Part shown: piece after piece, positions 47,567 to 60,689 of the stretch | Layout: every line of letters begins with the position of its first letter | Position numbering within the stretch: position 1 is the first letter of the stretch | Assembly (NCBI RefSeq): GCF_051106095.1 | Contig: NC_135783.1 | Coordinates: 65,762,447 to 65,826,446 of the forward strand | DNA length: 64,000 nt | From: Pogona vitticeps | Taxonomy: Eukaryota; Chordata; Lepidosauria; Squamata; Agamidae | Direction: 5' to 3' | Program-made: the position numbers and the translations under genes | Notes under the pieces: generated by a model | Databases searched by the model: none | The model's input: the letters and a program-made list of their open reading frames with translations, nothing else | Told to the model about the DNA's origin: nothing

Positions 47567-49270
47567 GATCAAGCAGAGACATCTAGCACTCTGTCTGGCC
47601 CTATGAGACTTAACCACCTTCAGCCTGTAATGTCAGACATGGTGGACAGAGTGCTTGACCACTGTTTGTCGCACCACCACCTCCTCCTTTGACCCTTGTC
47701 CAGCCTGGCTAATCAAAGCAGCCAGGCCTATAACATCTGAATGGGCTAGACGCTAGGGGAATAATTAATGGGCCTCTCCAAGAGACACTCATTAGGCCCA
47801 TTAGGAAGAAACCGAGCTCAGAAGAGGATGATATTGTTAATTATAAGTCTGTCACCAATGTTTCTTTCCTTAGCAAGGTAGTTGAGAAGGCTCTTCTGGA
47901 TGAAACCAATGCCCTGGATCCATTCCAGTTGGGCTTCAGGCTGTGCCACGGCACGGAAACGGCATTGGTCACCCTGTTTGATGACCAACTGAGGTAGACC
48001 AACAGGGGCAAAATGTCTCTGCTGGTTCTCCTCGATATCTCAGCCGCCTTTGATACTGTCAACCATGATATTCTCCTGAGGAGGCTCTCCAAGTTGGGAA
48101 TCTGTGGCCTGGCTCTTACCAGGCTCCATTCCTTTTTGGAGAACCATCCCTAGAGAGTGCAGATTGGAGAGAGTTCCTCATGGAGCCTCAATTGTGGGGT
48201 TCAGCAGGGCTCAATTATTTCTCCAAAGCTATTTAACATCTATATGAGGCTGCTGGGAGGGGTCATCAGGGGATGTGAGGCTTCATGTCATCAGTACACT
48301 GGTGATACTCAGCTCTGTATCTCCTTTTTTCCCAACAACAGTGGATGCTGTTTCATCCCTTGAGTGCTGCCTGGGTGCTGTTCAGTGATGGATGCAGGAG
48401 AATGGACTGAGGCTGAATCTGGCCAAGATGGAGGTCAATCGGGTGGGTGTCCCAGACATCAGTGGTCTGGGAAACTCCCTCTCCTTGGGGGGGGGTGACA
48501 CATACCACCAACAGTGAGGTTCGCAGTTTGGGTGTACATCTGGACCCGGCGCTCATCATGGAGACCCAGGTGTCATCAGTGGTCCGTTCCACACATTCCC
48601 ACCTTTGGTGGATTGCCCAGCTGTGTCCCTATCTTGATGTGGGGGCACTCACCACTTTGGTCCATGCACTTGTAATTTCAAGATTATACTAGTGTAATGT
48701 GCTCTACATGGGGCTGTCTTTGAGACTGACGTGGAAACATCAGATGGTACAGAATGCAGTGGCCAGACTTCTTATAGGGGTGAAAAGGTACCAACATATT
48801 TTCCCCATGCTAGCTGACTTGCATTGGCTGCCCATTCATTTCCACACTGATTTCAAAGTTCTTTAAATTACAAATAAAGCCCTAAATAGTTTGGGACCTA
48901 GATATCTGGCAGAGTAGCTTCTCCCATCCAGTTCTGCCAGAGCCACTCATTCCAGCCAGGCCAGGTGGCTGAGGGACCTAACGCTGAGGGAGGTCTGGAA
49001 GGAAAGAACGAGGAACAGGGCCTTCTCGGTAGTGGCCTCTCGCCTTTGGAACAACTTGCCAGTGGAGATTCGCCTGGCTCCCCCTCTGGGTGTTTTCAGG
49101 AATAAACTTAAAACCTGGCTATTTGGGCAGGCTTTCCCTCCTGCCGCATCTTAATTTCTTATACTTTTGCCACTTTGTATCTATAATATATTCTTTTTGG
49201 TTTATTGTTTTTAAATTTGTAAATCACCCAGAGTAGAACTTTGGTCTAATTGGGCGGGATAGAAATCAAA

Positions 49271-49337
<67 letters not shown>

Positions 49338-49338
49338 A
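47567..49338 (+). mobile_element. L2 LINE inserted in another L2
   Basis: A 5'-truncated, worn L2. It begins at the segment matching 2940-2975 of the first copy (GGATCAAGCAGAGACATCTA). It keeps readable reverse transcriptase pieces (LLVLLDISAAFDTVNHDILL-like near 48020, NCGVQQGSIISPKLFNIYM near 48200, YTGDTQL in place of YADDTQL near 48300) and the C-terminal region to about 49150. It ends with CACCCAGAGTAG-type signature and (AAAT)18 at 49267-49338. Several stops and shifts; inactive. Confidence 0.85.
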
Positions 49339-49339
49339 G

Positions 49340-49640
49340 CAGTGAAGGTGACAGGCGAATATTCAGCAGGAGTTGATTCCAAAGGTGTGATACAGCCACT
49401 GAGAAGGCCCAATTCCTGGTCTTCTCCTTCTTAACCTTGTTTGGGGTCAACGTCCTCAACTGTCCGGCCTGGGACGTACAAGTAAGGTGGGCAGATACCA
49501 TTGGAAAAAGGTGTTCTGCTAGGTATTGAGGTCCCAAACCATTTAGGGCCTTGTATGTTTGCATCATCACCTTAAAGCTGGCACTGAAACAGACAGGTAA
49601 CCAGTGTAAGTTGGCCAGAGAGAGGGAGATATGTTAGTAT
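49340..49640 (-). mobile_element. L2 LINE 3' part, right of the nested insertion
   Basis: The minus strand encodes TYKALNGLGPQYLAEHLFP, EKTRNWAFSVAVSHLWNQL and LNIRLSPSL. In an intact L2 this run is followed by about three residues and then LKTWLF, which is what the left part (47238-47566) encodes. The two halves therefore belong to one element. Confidence 0.75.
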
Positions 49641-51150
49641 CCATTTATTACATCTAATCATGATTACTGCTAACGTCTTGTAGTCAGTTGAATAAATATT
49701 AAAAGGAACAGTGAGAACCATGGCACGAACAGAGAGACAAATGACCATCTTTATGCTGGCTTTACACATGCTGTATATGTGGAGAATCTGTGGTCAGTCA
49801 AGGCCCACATTTTCTGTGGATGTTTTTCAATCCAACCATGTTCCTCCTTTTGGAGCCATCTCTGCTGATGAAAAGTTCTGGCCTTTCATACTCAATCAAA
49901 AGAGGACTGCACAGATGGTGGAACCACCCTTCAGCTTTGTCATCCTGCTTTCTGTAGCATTTTCCTCTACCACAGAATCCATTTTTGCTGTCTGGAGGGC
50001 CAATTGCCTTGCTGTCACTGATTGAGAGAGTTCCTCAAAATCTTTATCAGTGTAACTACCCTGCAAGGCTGAATCATGCTATTAAAGTGCTGGAGAGCTT
50101 AGATGCTCACATCTGAGGATAGGGATAAAGCATGTTTCACCAGAGTTGACTGCAGAAACTTCTTAGTGAATCTTCTCTTCTCTCCCCTCCTCCCACTTTT
50201 CCCTGTCCCACTGCAAGCTGTGAAAACAGACCTTTTAACAGACCTGATTCATTGTGATTGATTGTATTAGATAGACTGTGCTGTAAGTAAAAGGGAGGGC
50301 GGGAGCCAATTGAATGAAAGAAACTGACCTAATGGCACTGAACTTTCACCAAAGCAGTGACTGAATCATGAATCAGGTACGGCAGAGACGGTAGCAATTA
50401 TTCCTCCCTGCCTTTTATAGTGAATTTTCCCATTAATGTCCCAAACAAGCCACATATCAGTGGAACTGCAGGTGTTGGCAATGGTAGGACTCCAGAGAAC
50501 ACTGACAGAGGTTTCTCACTTAAAGAAAAGTGCAGAATCTCACTCAACATGCAATGAAGCTGTCTTAAGAGCCCCAATCATAACAAATAGTGGAGGAGAC
50601 GGCCCTTCAAACTCATGTAGCAAGAAAAATCCAGGCTCCGCATGAGGTTGATGGGAAAAACAAAGAAAGTGACTTGTATTAAGTGGCAGAAGTGTTCCTG
50701 CCGCAGGGTGAAAGAGAATGCTAGCAGCTCAAAATATACACACATGCTGTCTACTGGGACTTTCTAAACTATTGATCTTGGTCCATGCAGAGATTTGACA
50801 CTATTGTATATGCCTGAGGAATTGCTTCTTTTAAAGCAACACATTTTTGTTTTGATAAATCAAAAACCTTATTGTTGGGATGTTCAATGTGAATGGAACT
50901 GTTTTGCCCCTCCGAGGATAATGTATGAATTGGAACTTTAGTTACATATCAGGTTTCACTCTTTTCCCACTGTATTATTTATTATTATTTATTTAAAATA
51001 CTTTTTACCCAAGGTGGCTGACATCATGAAAACACCATTTTAAAAATGAAAAATAGTAAGTTATTCAAATGCTGAAAAGGAATCGATAACATTATATTAA
51101 AATGTCAGATAAAATCATTACTAAAACAGATTTAATGGCAACATGATATA
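49641..51150. other. single-copy DNA, no gene seen
   Basis: Nothing recognised except a short (ATT)n near 50976-50995, probably the tail of the next element. Confidence 0.35.
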
Positions 51151-51154
51151 TGCA

Positions 51155-51760
51155 ATCCCATTTATTGTCTCTTAGACAATCAGATGGGCTTTGTCTTTTT
51201 GTGGAAGAACAGCAGAGATGGAGTCAGCCTGGCCTCCTGTGGGAGGGAGTTTCAGAGTCTGGGAGCAGCAACAGAGAAGGCACCCTCTGCCCAGGTGTTT
51301 CCTCCAAGTGCACTTGCAAGGGGTGATGGGGCTGATAGACATGCTTCTCCTAATGATCATAACACCTGGGTAGACTCATAAAGGGAGACATAGTCCACGA
51401 TACAGCTTGCATCCAAGCCATTTAGGGTTTTGTAGGTTGAAACCAGCACTTTGAATTGTGCCCTGAAATGGATTGGCAGTCAAACAGGGCGATGATGTGA
51501 TTACTGTAACCAACCCTAGTTAACAATCTGGCTGCAGCATTTGGGACCCGTTGAAATTTCCAAACACTTCCCAAAGACAGCTCCACATAGATTGTGTTGC
51601 AGCAATCCAGCTGGGATTGTGTCACCAAGGTGCGTGTCTTTGTGGCCAGGTCAGATCTCTCCAGCAGCAGGCGCAGCTGGCATTCTAGTTTTAATTGTGC
51701 AAAGGCAGTCCTGGCCACTGCCAAATCTTGGGCATCCATACTCAGAAACAAATCCAGAAG
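51155..51760 (-). mobile_element. old L2-like LINE, C-terminal coding part
   Basis: The minus strand encodes ARTAFAQLKLECQLRLLLER, SDLATKTRTLVTQSQLDCCN and VPNAAARLLTRVGYSNHI, the post-reverse-transcriptase region of L2/CR1-type LINEs (compare TLVHELVISRLDHYNALYMG in the first copy). It shares its wording with 24000-24335. 50980-51155 is probably its 3' UTR. Confidence 0.75.
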
Positions 51761-52189
51761 TATCCTCTAGCTGCACACGTGTTTTCTGAGTACTCAATTC
51801 AAAACAGTCACATACATTTAGAAATGTGTTTGTAGAAAAATTACACTGAGGATGCAATATAGTGCACAAAATAACAAAGCAATGGAATGGCCCAATGTCA
51901 GAGATTCAATCTACCCACAATAAGGATGTGATAACTATCAGCAAAGCGTCTTGTTCCCAACAATTTGGGAACAAGTTTCATCAGGTCAACATTCCTCCCC
52001 GAGGCTTCCCCCCACAGGACTGAGCCTCTGATTTTGTTTTCTCCTTTAATTTTATTTTTTCCTATTCCCCCCCACCCAATTTTTCTGTGCAAGAAACTAT
52101 CCAATTCTGTGCAACATCATTCTATTTCTGGGAAATCCTGCACAGGAAAGACACCATTCCGTGTGGAATTAGAACAATCTTGTAGCTTG
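51761..52189. other. unassigned DNA with a perfect hairpin
   Basis: CTTGTTCCCAA/TTGGGAACAAG at 51950-51960 and 51965-51975, 11-bp perfect arms with a CAAT loop. Otherwise nothing recognised. Confidence 0.45.
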
Positions 52190-52206
52190 CTCTCTCTCTG
52201 TCTCTG

Positions 52207-52262
<56 letters not shown>
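52190..52262. repeat. (CT)n / (CTCTGT)n microsatellite
   Basis: CT units with four regularly spaced CTCTGT units at the left side. Confidence 0.95.
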
Positions 52263-52264
<2 letters not shown>

Positions 52265-52637
52265 GGCCCTTTCCATGTGAATCTTCGGCAGAAAAGATTC
52301 CACTGTAATGTATTATATACTGAGTTACAAAAATCCAATGCAGCTTGGCATGTCTTCTAGAAAAATGACAGTGAAACTTCCAAGAAATTTCCTGCAAGAT
52401 TTCCCACAGGGTTTCTCAAGGAAAGAAGTGTCACACAGAGGCGTTAGGTTGTGAAGAGGAAAGGCTCCCCGTCACTGGTTCATCTGTGAGAGTGAAGGAT
52501 GGCAAGTTTCACATCCCTGATCCATATCCCTGCCCAAGTCTTTCCAGCAGTGTGAGAGAATCAGAGTTATCTCTTTCAACATTCTTCTCTTCAGGGATTG
52601 CACTTCACTTTTAGAAAGATCCTCTCCTCTTAAAAGT
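52263..52637. other. spacer, no gene seen
   Basis: Nothing recognised. Confidence 0.35.
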
Positions 52638-52638
52638 G

Positions 52639-53066
52639 CAGTGGTGCCTTGGAAGACAAATGCCTCACAGGACAAAAAACTCACAAGACAAATGCTTTTG
52701 GCAATGGGGGTTGATGACTCGCAGGACAAATGTTCCTATGGCTGTGCTTCACAAGAAGAATGTTTTCTGTTTTTTTGTTCCTGCCTCATGTTTGCTGATT
52801 TTTAAATGTTTTTCTCTGATGTTTAAAAAGTTAAAGTTTTTTCATTGACATTTTTGAAACCATCTGCACAATATGTATGGCTTTAAAGAGCACTTAATAA
52901 ACCCTTTGTAAACAAAATTTGACTTTGTTCTGACTTTTTTGCCCATAGGAACACATTAATAAGATTTCAAAGCATTCCTACGGGAAAACGCGTTTCGCAA
53001 GATGAATTTTTTGCAAGAGAACATTAACCGTGGAACGAATTAAATTTGTCTTGCGAGGCACCACTA
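52639..53066. mobile_element. TA-target MITE, CAGTGGTGCC family, GCAAGACAA type
   Basis: Left end CAGTGGTGCCTTGGAAGACA, right end TGTCTTGCGAGGCACCACTA, inverted repeats with TA preserved on the right (53067-53068). The motif CACAAGACAAATG or its complement recurs about seven times. The middle, read on the minus strand, is clearly homologous to 14190-14330 of the GCTAAGCGA-type element, and the right subterminal part aligns to its left end. No transposase. Confidence 0.87.
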
Positions 53067-53068
53067 TA

Positions 53069-55538
53069 ATAGGGGGAATATCATTTCAGACAAGCTTTCC
53101 CGGTCTAAATTCCCTTCCCACCCATGCTGAAGGTATGGATTCCCCCTGCTTTCCCTGCCCTCTCCACTTCATATGCCTGAATGTCTTTTCTTCACTCTGG
53201 GGGGCGGGGGAGTCCAGGGCTTGGAAAAATACTATTTTCAAATACAAGTCCAGAAACCTTTAGCCAGCTCTTGGTGAGAAAGACTGTGAAAATCCTGGGA
53301 AATGTAATCTAGAAGGAAGAGGAGGAAGAAGAGGAGGAAGAAAGTATCCATGGGAACCATCATAGACACATGGCTACATGGGGCCCGTAGAAAAACCTAA
53401 GGTCAGTTATTACTGGTGAAATGATATTTCTGTTTCAGACTTGATTTTCGCATACTTTCATGTCTGACAAAAGGTGACGTGCAAGTGAAGTATGTGTTTC
53501 TCTCCAGAAGATCAATCATAAAAAAAGCAAACTAATTTGCAAATTATGGAGACGTGAAAAGTTCCTGTTGTTACAATCATACACTTTCAGCAGTTAAGGA
53601 ATTTTCCTGTCTAATAGTGTGTTATATATAATGTACAATTGAGACTCTGACAGCCTGCTTTCCAAGAGAAACATACAACTACTTTTGTTACTTCCTCTTA
53701 AATTAACTCCCAGGACTGTGATGTTGATAACTAACAGCCATTCTGCTGCTAGTATATTCACAAAGTGTTAGCTCCTTTGACAGATCATGTAGCCAGCCGT
53801 GGGAAACCTTGTCAGCACCATTTAAAGATAATATCCTAGCTTCTCATGGATCTATTTCTCTATTTCCACCTAACTCACACATCAGCTTTATTCTAGGGCC
53901 CAAACATTACCATCCATCTTTTAGCTAGCAGAAAAGGGGCTTATGCTGTGTTTTCCCACTTACTCTATAAATTAATTTACTTAGATTTATAACTAACATT
54001 ATCCCTGAAGACTCAGGTTGGATAACAATCTTTGGGGAATATAATCCATAAAATAGGATCATAAAGATTGAATGTCCTCATAAAAGATTCAAATATGCAT
54101 CTAAAAGAAATCCTTGGCTATTTGCAGCCATTACATGCCAGCCCTGAATCATAAAGTTTTGAAGGATCTTATTTCTAAGAGATGCTTAGACCATGGCTTG
54201 GATCAAGAGGTCCTTCTCCATGAAGAGGATGGCATTTTGTTTTATGGAATGTTCTTTGGTTCAGTAGAAGCTTCTGCTGGTAGAAGGACAAATATTCACC
54301 AGCCCCTCTTTCACAGACCAGGGTAGGCAGTGAATGGACTCAGGGCCCATCCTTTAAATTTTGCAGGGATACAATCCCACACCCCATGGCTTAGACACCG
54401 CCAACCCTATCTTGCTGGTCTAGTCCTCCCATTTCCCCCAGAAGATTTTCAGGGGCTGAAAAAGAAGAGAAAATTGCACTTCTCCAAATGGAAATGACTA
54501 GTATCTGAAGAGAAATATGCTCTAAATGCTGGGGTCCAAATCTAGGTCATCAAGGGAAGGAATTTTGCCCAGATCTGAAAAGCAATAGCTAGGAACAGCA
54601 TTTTATGTGCCCCTTTTGTAAGCACACATGAATGGCATGCCCTTGACTGAAGCTAGGGACTATATTTAGTTGCATGCCTACAGAGTACAGTATCAACACA
54701 GAATGCAGATGTTGTTTGAGGCACATATTTGCCCAATGGCTGGGTGTTCATGTAAGCAATGGTTTTTCCAGTGATCAATATAGTGAATAGTTAACAGCAC
54801 CTTGAAATGGGCATCATGAATCTTTTAAGTGTAACCCTTAGAAAAACTCATTTGAGTGACATACATATCTGTGTCTGTACTTCAGATAGTGAATTGAAGA
54901 AAAAAAGGTTATTTAATTTTTCATCACTGAATCCTGTGAAATAAGCCTTTCACCCAATTTGAATATTCTCATGAACTTTTTATTCATTATTCATTTAGCT
55001 CCATTTTTACTTAGGTCAAAGTTCAATATTCACTTGTTAATCAGTAGAGTTAACTTCTTTTAATGCAGCTTCTTTTGATTCATTTGATATAATCTCAGAT
55101 TCAAATATACTGATATTATAACTACAAAATAGGAAATATGTGGTTTGATCCTCAACCATGCATTAGAGAACCTGACTTTACATAAATCCATTCTGTATGT
55201 TCAAAACATTGAATTACCAACTAAGCATTTAGGATGTAGCCAAAATAAGATTTCCAGTGCTGCTGTTCTGTTGTTTATTGTGAAGATGATTGTAAGAAAG
55301 AAATTCTCCTTTCTATCTCTGTTTCCCAGCTTTTGCATGAAGGTTTGGTTGAGTTCTCAGACTGCAGCTGCACAGGTGTATATCTGTGTGAGAGAGGAGA
55401 CAGAGAGACCAGTTTCCCTGTCAGCATGCTATCCCCTCTTTAACAAATATACAACCACAAGTTATCCACATAGAGGTCAGTTTGGGAGATATGGGCATAA
55501 GACAGAAGCACAGTTGTTGATAAGTTACCTGTTGTGTA
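53069..55538. other. single-copy DNA, no gene seen
   Basis: A (GAGGAA)n-like purine run at 53318-53345; otherwise nothing recognised. Confidence 0.35.
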
Positions 55539-55735
55539 TAATAATAATAAGAATAAGAATAAGAATAAGAATAAGAATAAGAATAAGAATATTTATTTAT
55601 TTAATTTATTTATTTATTTGATTTTTACCCCGTCCCTCTAGACAACGTCTACTCGGGGCGGCTTACATCAGTTAAAACAAGTTAAAAAACATATAAAATG
55701 CATTTATACTAATTAGTTCTAAACAAAAGGTTTCC
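55539..55735 (-). mobile_element. L2 3' terminus with (AATAAG)n/(TTTA)n tail
   Basis: ATA and AATAAG units (55539-55590) and TTTA units (55590-55618) precede GATTTTTACCCCGTCCCTCT and ACTCGGGGCGGCTTACATCA, the complement of the L2 end signature. About 115 bp of 3' UTR follow. Confidence 0.8.
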
Positions 55736-55780
55736 AAGATGGTGGTATACAAAAAAAAAGATAGAGAAAGAGAAAAGGAA

Positions 55781-56795
<1,015 letters not shown>

Positions 56796-56796
56796 A

Positions 56797-56932
56797 TCTT
56801 AAAACTATAGAGCTGGAAGGGGTCCTATAGGCCATTGAGTCTAAGTGCTGCTAAGGGGTCCCAGGAGGAAACTGAAATCCCAAACTCTGGCTCTGCAGCC
56901 AGATACCTTAACCACTGGATCTTAACCTTCCC
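56797..56932 (-). mobile_element. tRNA-headed SINE with CR1-like tail
   Basis: The complement of CTCTGCAGCCAGATACCTTA and ACCACTGGATC (56899-56930) is a tRNA-like head; the complement of TATAGAGCTGGAAGGGGTCC (56804-56823) resembles the CR1-type end common in amniote SINEs. Shares this plan with 62340-62488. Confidence 0.65.
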
Positions 56933-58965
56933 TTCCTCAGTGACATATAAATGCAAAATCAAGATTCCTTTTATTTAATTAATACATCCTTCCTTAAATT
57001 TGCCTAGCCCTAGGAAGAGCTCTCAGATACTACTATAAAGTTTAAAAAAACTAACACTTCTTTTTCTTCCTAGAAACACATTTCATCTGATTTGCAAAAG
57101 ATTATTAGTGGCAAACCTTTCTTCTTACTATGTTCAGCTCAGCCAGAGTTTTTCACTATTGTCATCCTGTTAAGAAAGACAGCACAGGGGAAGTTTTCAG
57201 TGCACTGGCCTGCTTCGCCCTTGTTGCCTATGATGAAACAGCAGCACTGGAAAGGACTGGTACAAGCAACGATTTTACAAAGGCCTGATCCAGGGTAACA
57301 GCCCAGTGAGCCTGAAGAAACAACCAACCACTGACCTCAGAAAAGTGACTTTGTCATATAATTCAGCCTTTGTAAGTGGGTGAATCAGGGCTTGTTCTTT
57401 CTGCTCAGCTTCATCTCTCTTTTTCCTTTTTAAATATACAGAAAGCCAGCATCATGGGAATATCATGTAAAAGCTAATCAGCCAAGCAAAGGAAAGAAAA
57501 AGCAAGAGTCTGCGTACCTTGAATGCCTCCATCTGTGACTGAGAGAAGGATCTTTGTTTTCAGAAAAGGTACTTGGCATTTTGTATAGAAACCATCTCAG
57601 CTTTTCAATTATTCTGTTTGTTTCTAGTTATATTTCCCCTTTAAAATACGTTAGAATTGTAAAGTTCTAGATATTCCTCTTCATACATTCATTTATTAGG
57701 TGAAAATGGACAAATGGGTACCCTTATTTCCATAAAGATTGAATAAGGCAAGGATCATGCTCAGTTTTGGACTCTGCGCATCATCCTGCCCATTACATAA
57801 TGACCATTAGCTGGGAGACACACCCAGAACTTGTAAGAAATGGGCTGGAATGTCAGTTCTGGATCTTGATGAATGAAATTTAGGTCTTTATTTATCATCA
57901 ACTACTTTAAATGTTTAAGGAATGTAAAAGATGTTACACTACATTTCCTCCTTTTCTTTGACAGGCATTTGGCAAGTTAAAAGAGACACAAAGTCCCTTG
58001 AAGAGGGGCTGTAAGTGTGTCTCCAAGAGATATCTAGGCCTAACATTAATCATAGCTCAAAAAGCATTTGCCCAAATGTTCCCAGATTTAGCATAGCATA
58101 GGAATAGACTGTCTTCTCCCACTGTACCAAAGTTGGTGCTGATCTGAGTTCCAGTTTTTATGTTATAATTTTTTGTTTGAACTGCCATTCTCTTCAGAGT
58201 TACCTGGTAGAACCTGATACCAGCTACACAAATATCATGATCAGGCTTTCACTCGGTCATAATATTATTCATGCATCTGACAACCAGGGTAACAGAATAT
58301 ACTCTTGCCTCCAGCTGGCCTCCATTTTCTCAGTCCTGTGGAGCAAGCTTTGGGGGGCATATGGGCTGAAGAGGGGAGAGAAAATTGGCACCTCATAGTT
58401 CTGCTAGTAGCAGCGAGTTTGTCAACTGAAAGGTGCTACCGGATATTGTACATAAACCTTCACACGATCAAGTCCAAGAAGTCTTCTTTTATGCATACAG
58501 TAACTGCAATCATAGATCAAAAGGCCACTACTTACAAACAAATGTCCATATTCTATAACTGGGTGGAAGCAGGAAGACATAACTGACTACAAAAAATAAA
58601 ACTGAAAAGGTGGTCAACCTCAGCATGGAAGCTACTTTAAGTCTGGATTTAGTGTCTTTTTTTTTTGTCCTTAAAATATATTTGTCACTTTAAGCTGCAT
58701 ACAAAAGCAATGATAGCAAAATAGCCATCAACATCAAAACAGAATTATGTGAGAAAAAGGGTGAAGAAGACCACGAGTTCCTGGATCACTACAGACAAAG
58801 CAAGAGATGCTAGATCAAAGCAGACAACCAGTCAGATGAGTTTTACTGCATTTCCAGATGAGAGTCCTGGGTTGTCTCGGTCTTTCAGAGTCAGAGACAG
58901 GAAAACTTACTTTTCTGAACTGCAGCTCCCAGAATATCCACCAGATATGTTACTTCGAGAGTTAT
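56933..58965. other. single-copy DNA, no gene seen
   Basis: Nothing recognised. Frames at 57092-57298 and 58177-58586 lack motifs and splice support. Confidence 0.35.
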
Positions 58966-58967
58966 GG

Positions 58968-59110
58968 GTTATTGTTATTTAGTCATTAAGCCGTGTCCGA
59001 CTCTTTGTGACCTCATGGACCAGAGCCCGCCAGGCCCTCCTGTCTTCCACTGCCTCCCAGATTTGGGTCAAATTCATGTTGGTAGCTTGGGTGGTTTAGT
59101 CCAAAAACAG
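58968..59110 (-). mobile_element. BovB (RTE-clade) LINE 3' fragment
   Basis: The plus-strand text GTGTCCGACTCTTTGTGACC, then GCCCGCCAGGCCCTCCTGTC, TTCCACTGCCTCCCAGA and TCAAATTCATGTTGGTAGC, is the minus-strand wording of the BovB 3' region. ATTGTTATTTAGTC at the left is its tail side. Well preserved relative to the other two BovB copies. Confidence 0.85.
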
Positions 59111-60685
59111 CTTTTTAAATGTTCTCGTCTCTCTGATCACAACTATATGAAAAACCAATTACATTATACCACATTGTGTTGAATGAAATAGTTATTTAAA
59201 AATTATTATTTTATACTCTGGTTTCTTTTATGTGCTAAATTATCTGTCAACACCAATGCCTAAACATCAAGTAAATCAAATGCCTCCGGAGGCTACTGAA
59301 ACAGTTAGCTCCTGTCTTTCCGTTGCCTCCTTGGCCTGGCTGCTGTCAAAAAGAACAAAATTAGGCCCTTATAGAAAATCTAAGAGATAACTTGTGAAAG
59401 GAAATAGCATGGTTTTTTACTATTATTTGATTTGGCTGTCAGGTGCATTTACTATTCTCTTTCCATCATCCATGAAACACTCTATAGTTTAAAATCTAAT
59501 TTGGAGCTGTTATAGTTTTAGTGTATTCAGTCAAAAAAAGAGCTATTTGTTTACCACATGCAGCTGTAACTTCTCAGGGTGTCTCCTCTGTTTCAAACCA
59601 AGTTGCTATCAAATTATGAGGTAAATGAAAAATACTACTTCACATTTTTTTCCTTTTTTCCTTTTTAATTTTATTAACATCCATAGTATGACAATGCAAG
59701 TTAGAACTGTAGTACAATACTATCACATTAGTTACACATTCTTTCAGTAGATTGTCTTTCTTTATACATCCACTGGTTCATATTTTAACATACTTAATTA
59801 ATTCCTTTTAAAATATTCTTCTTTTCTTGAGCTAATTCCATATGTTAATAATGGTTGCAGGTTTTCATAAATTTATCCTGTTTTATTCTGTTCTCCTGAA
59901 GTTTACAGGATAAACTTCACCTTGAGGGAATACTGATACATTTGCCATGACAGGATTCAATTCAGAGACATCTTACTAGCCATTCAGAACAAACTGGCAA
60001 ACATGTGATTTGCCCTTCAAGTAATTTGTGGAACAGTTCTTACTTTGTTATTCACCTTTTCATTGTGAACATATACATCATAGAGGTTTCTCAAGGCAAG
60101 AAATCTACAAAATTTCAGAAAAATATTAGGGCCTAGAGAGTAGTAATGAATGAAAAACAGTTTAAGGCATTTTTTGCTTTGTTTTGTACTTAGCTGTATA
60201 GCAAAGTGACCAAAAATGTAATAGGCTGGTGGTAGATTACCGTGGCAACATCCAGTGTTTTTCAAGCAAGCAGCCAGTGTTACAACTCCCTAGCCACACA
60301 GACTCCACCAAAATAGTTTTAAAATTTCTGTTGGGATGAGACAATTGGCAAAGGGCACTGAATATTGAATAAGTCTTGAGATAAATTACTTCAGCTTCTT
60401 CTCTCCCTGGCAGCACTGGGATAGGAGATCCTTGTAAAACCTTTCACTGTGATAGAAGCTGGATCTATTGATCACAAAATGACCCCTTCCTTGTGAGACT
60501 TTCTCACTGAAGTTGGGAGTGAGGAACCATGACCAAAATCAGGGTGATTAAACCTACATACCCTCTGTAGGTTCTGTGGTTGACTGTATTATAAACATTG
60601 GCAGCATAACTTTTACACTAGGTTTGGTCAATTTTAAAAATTGCCAAGGTACCGAGACAGCTCCAGTAACGTTGAACGACCACCT
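59111..60685. other. single-copy DNA, no gene seen
   Basis: Nothing recognised; T-rich run at 59645-59690. Confidence 0.35.
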
Positions 60686-60689
60686 TTTA

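Noticed and set aside
449-53066. CAGTGGT shared by the 136-bp hAT MITEs and the TA-target MITEs
   Set aside because: The match stops after seven bases and target duplications differ (8 bp versus TA), so common ancestry is not supported.
55145-55621. 158-codon plus-strand frame
   Set aside because: Its end is made of simple-repeat codons and the L2 tail; the start has no recognised domain.
58177-58586. Two overlapping plus-strand frames as possible exons
   Set aside because: No family similarity, codon signal or convincing splice sites.
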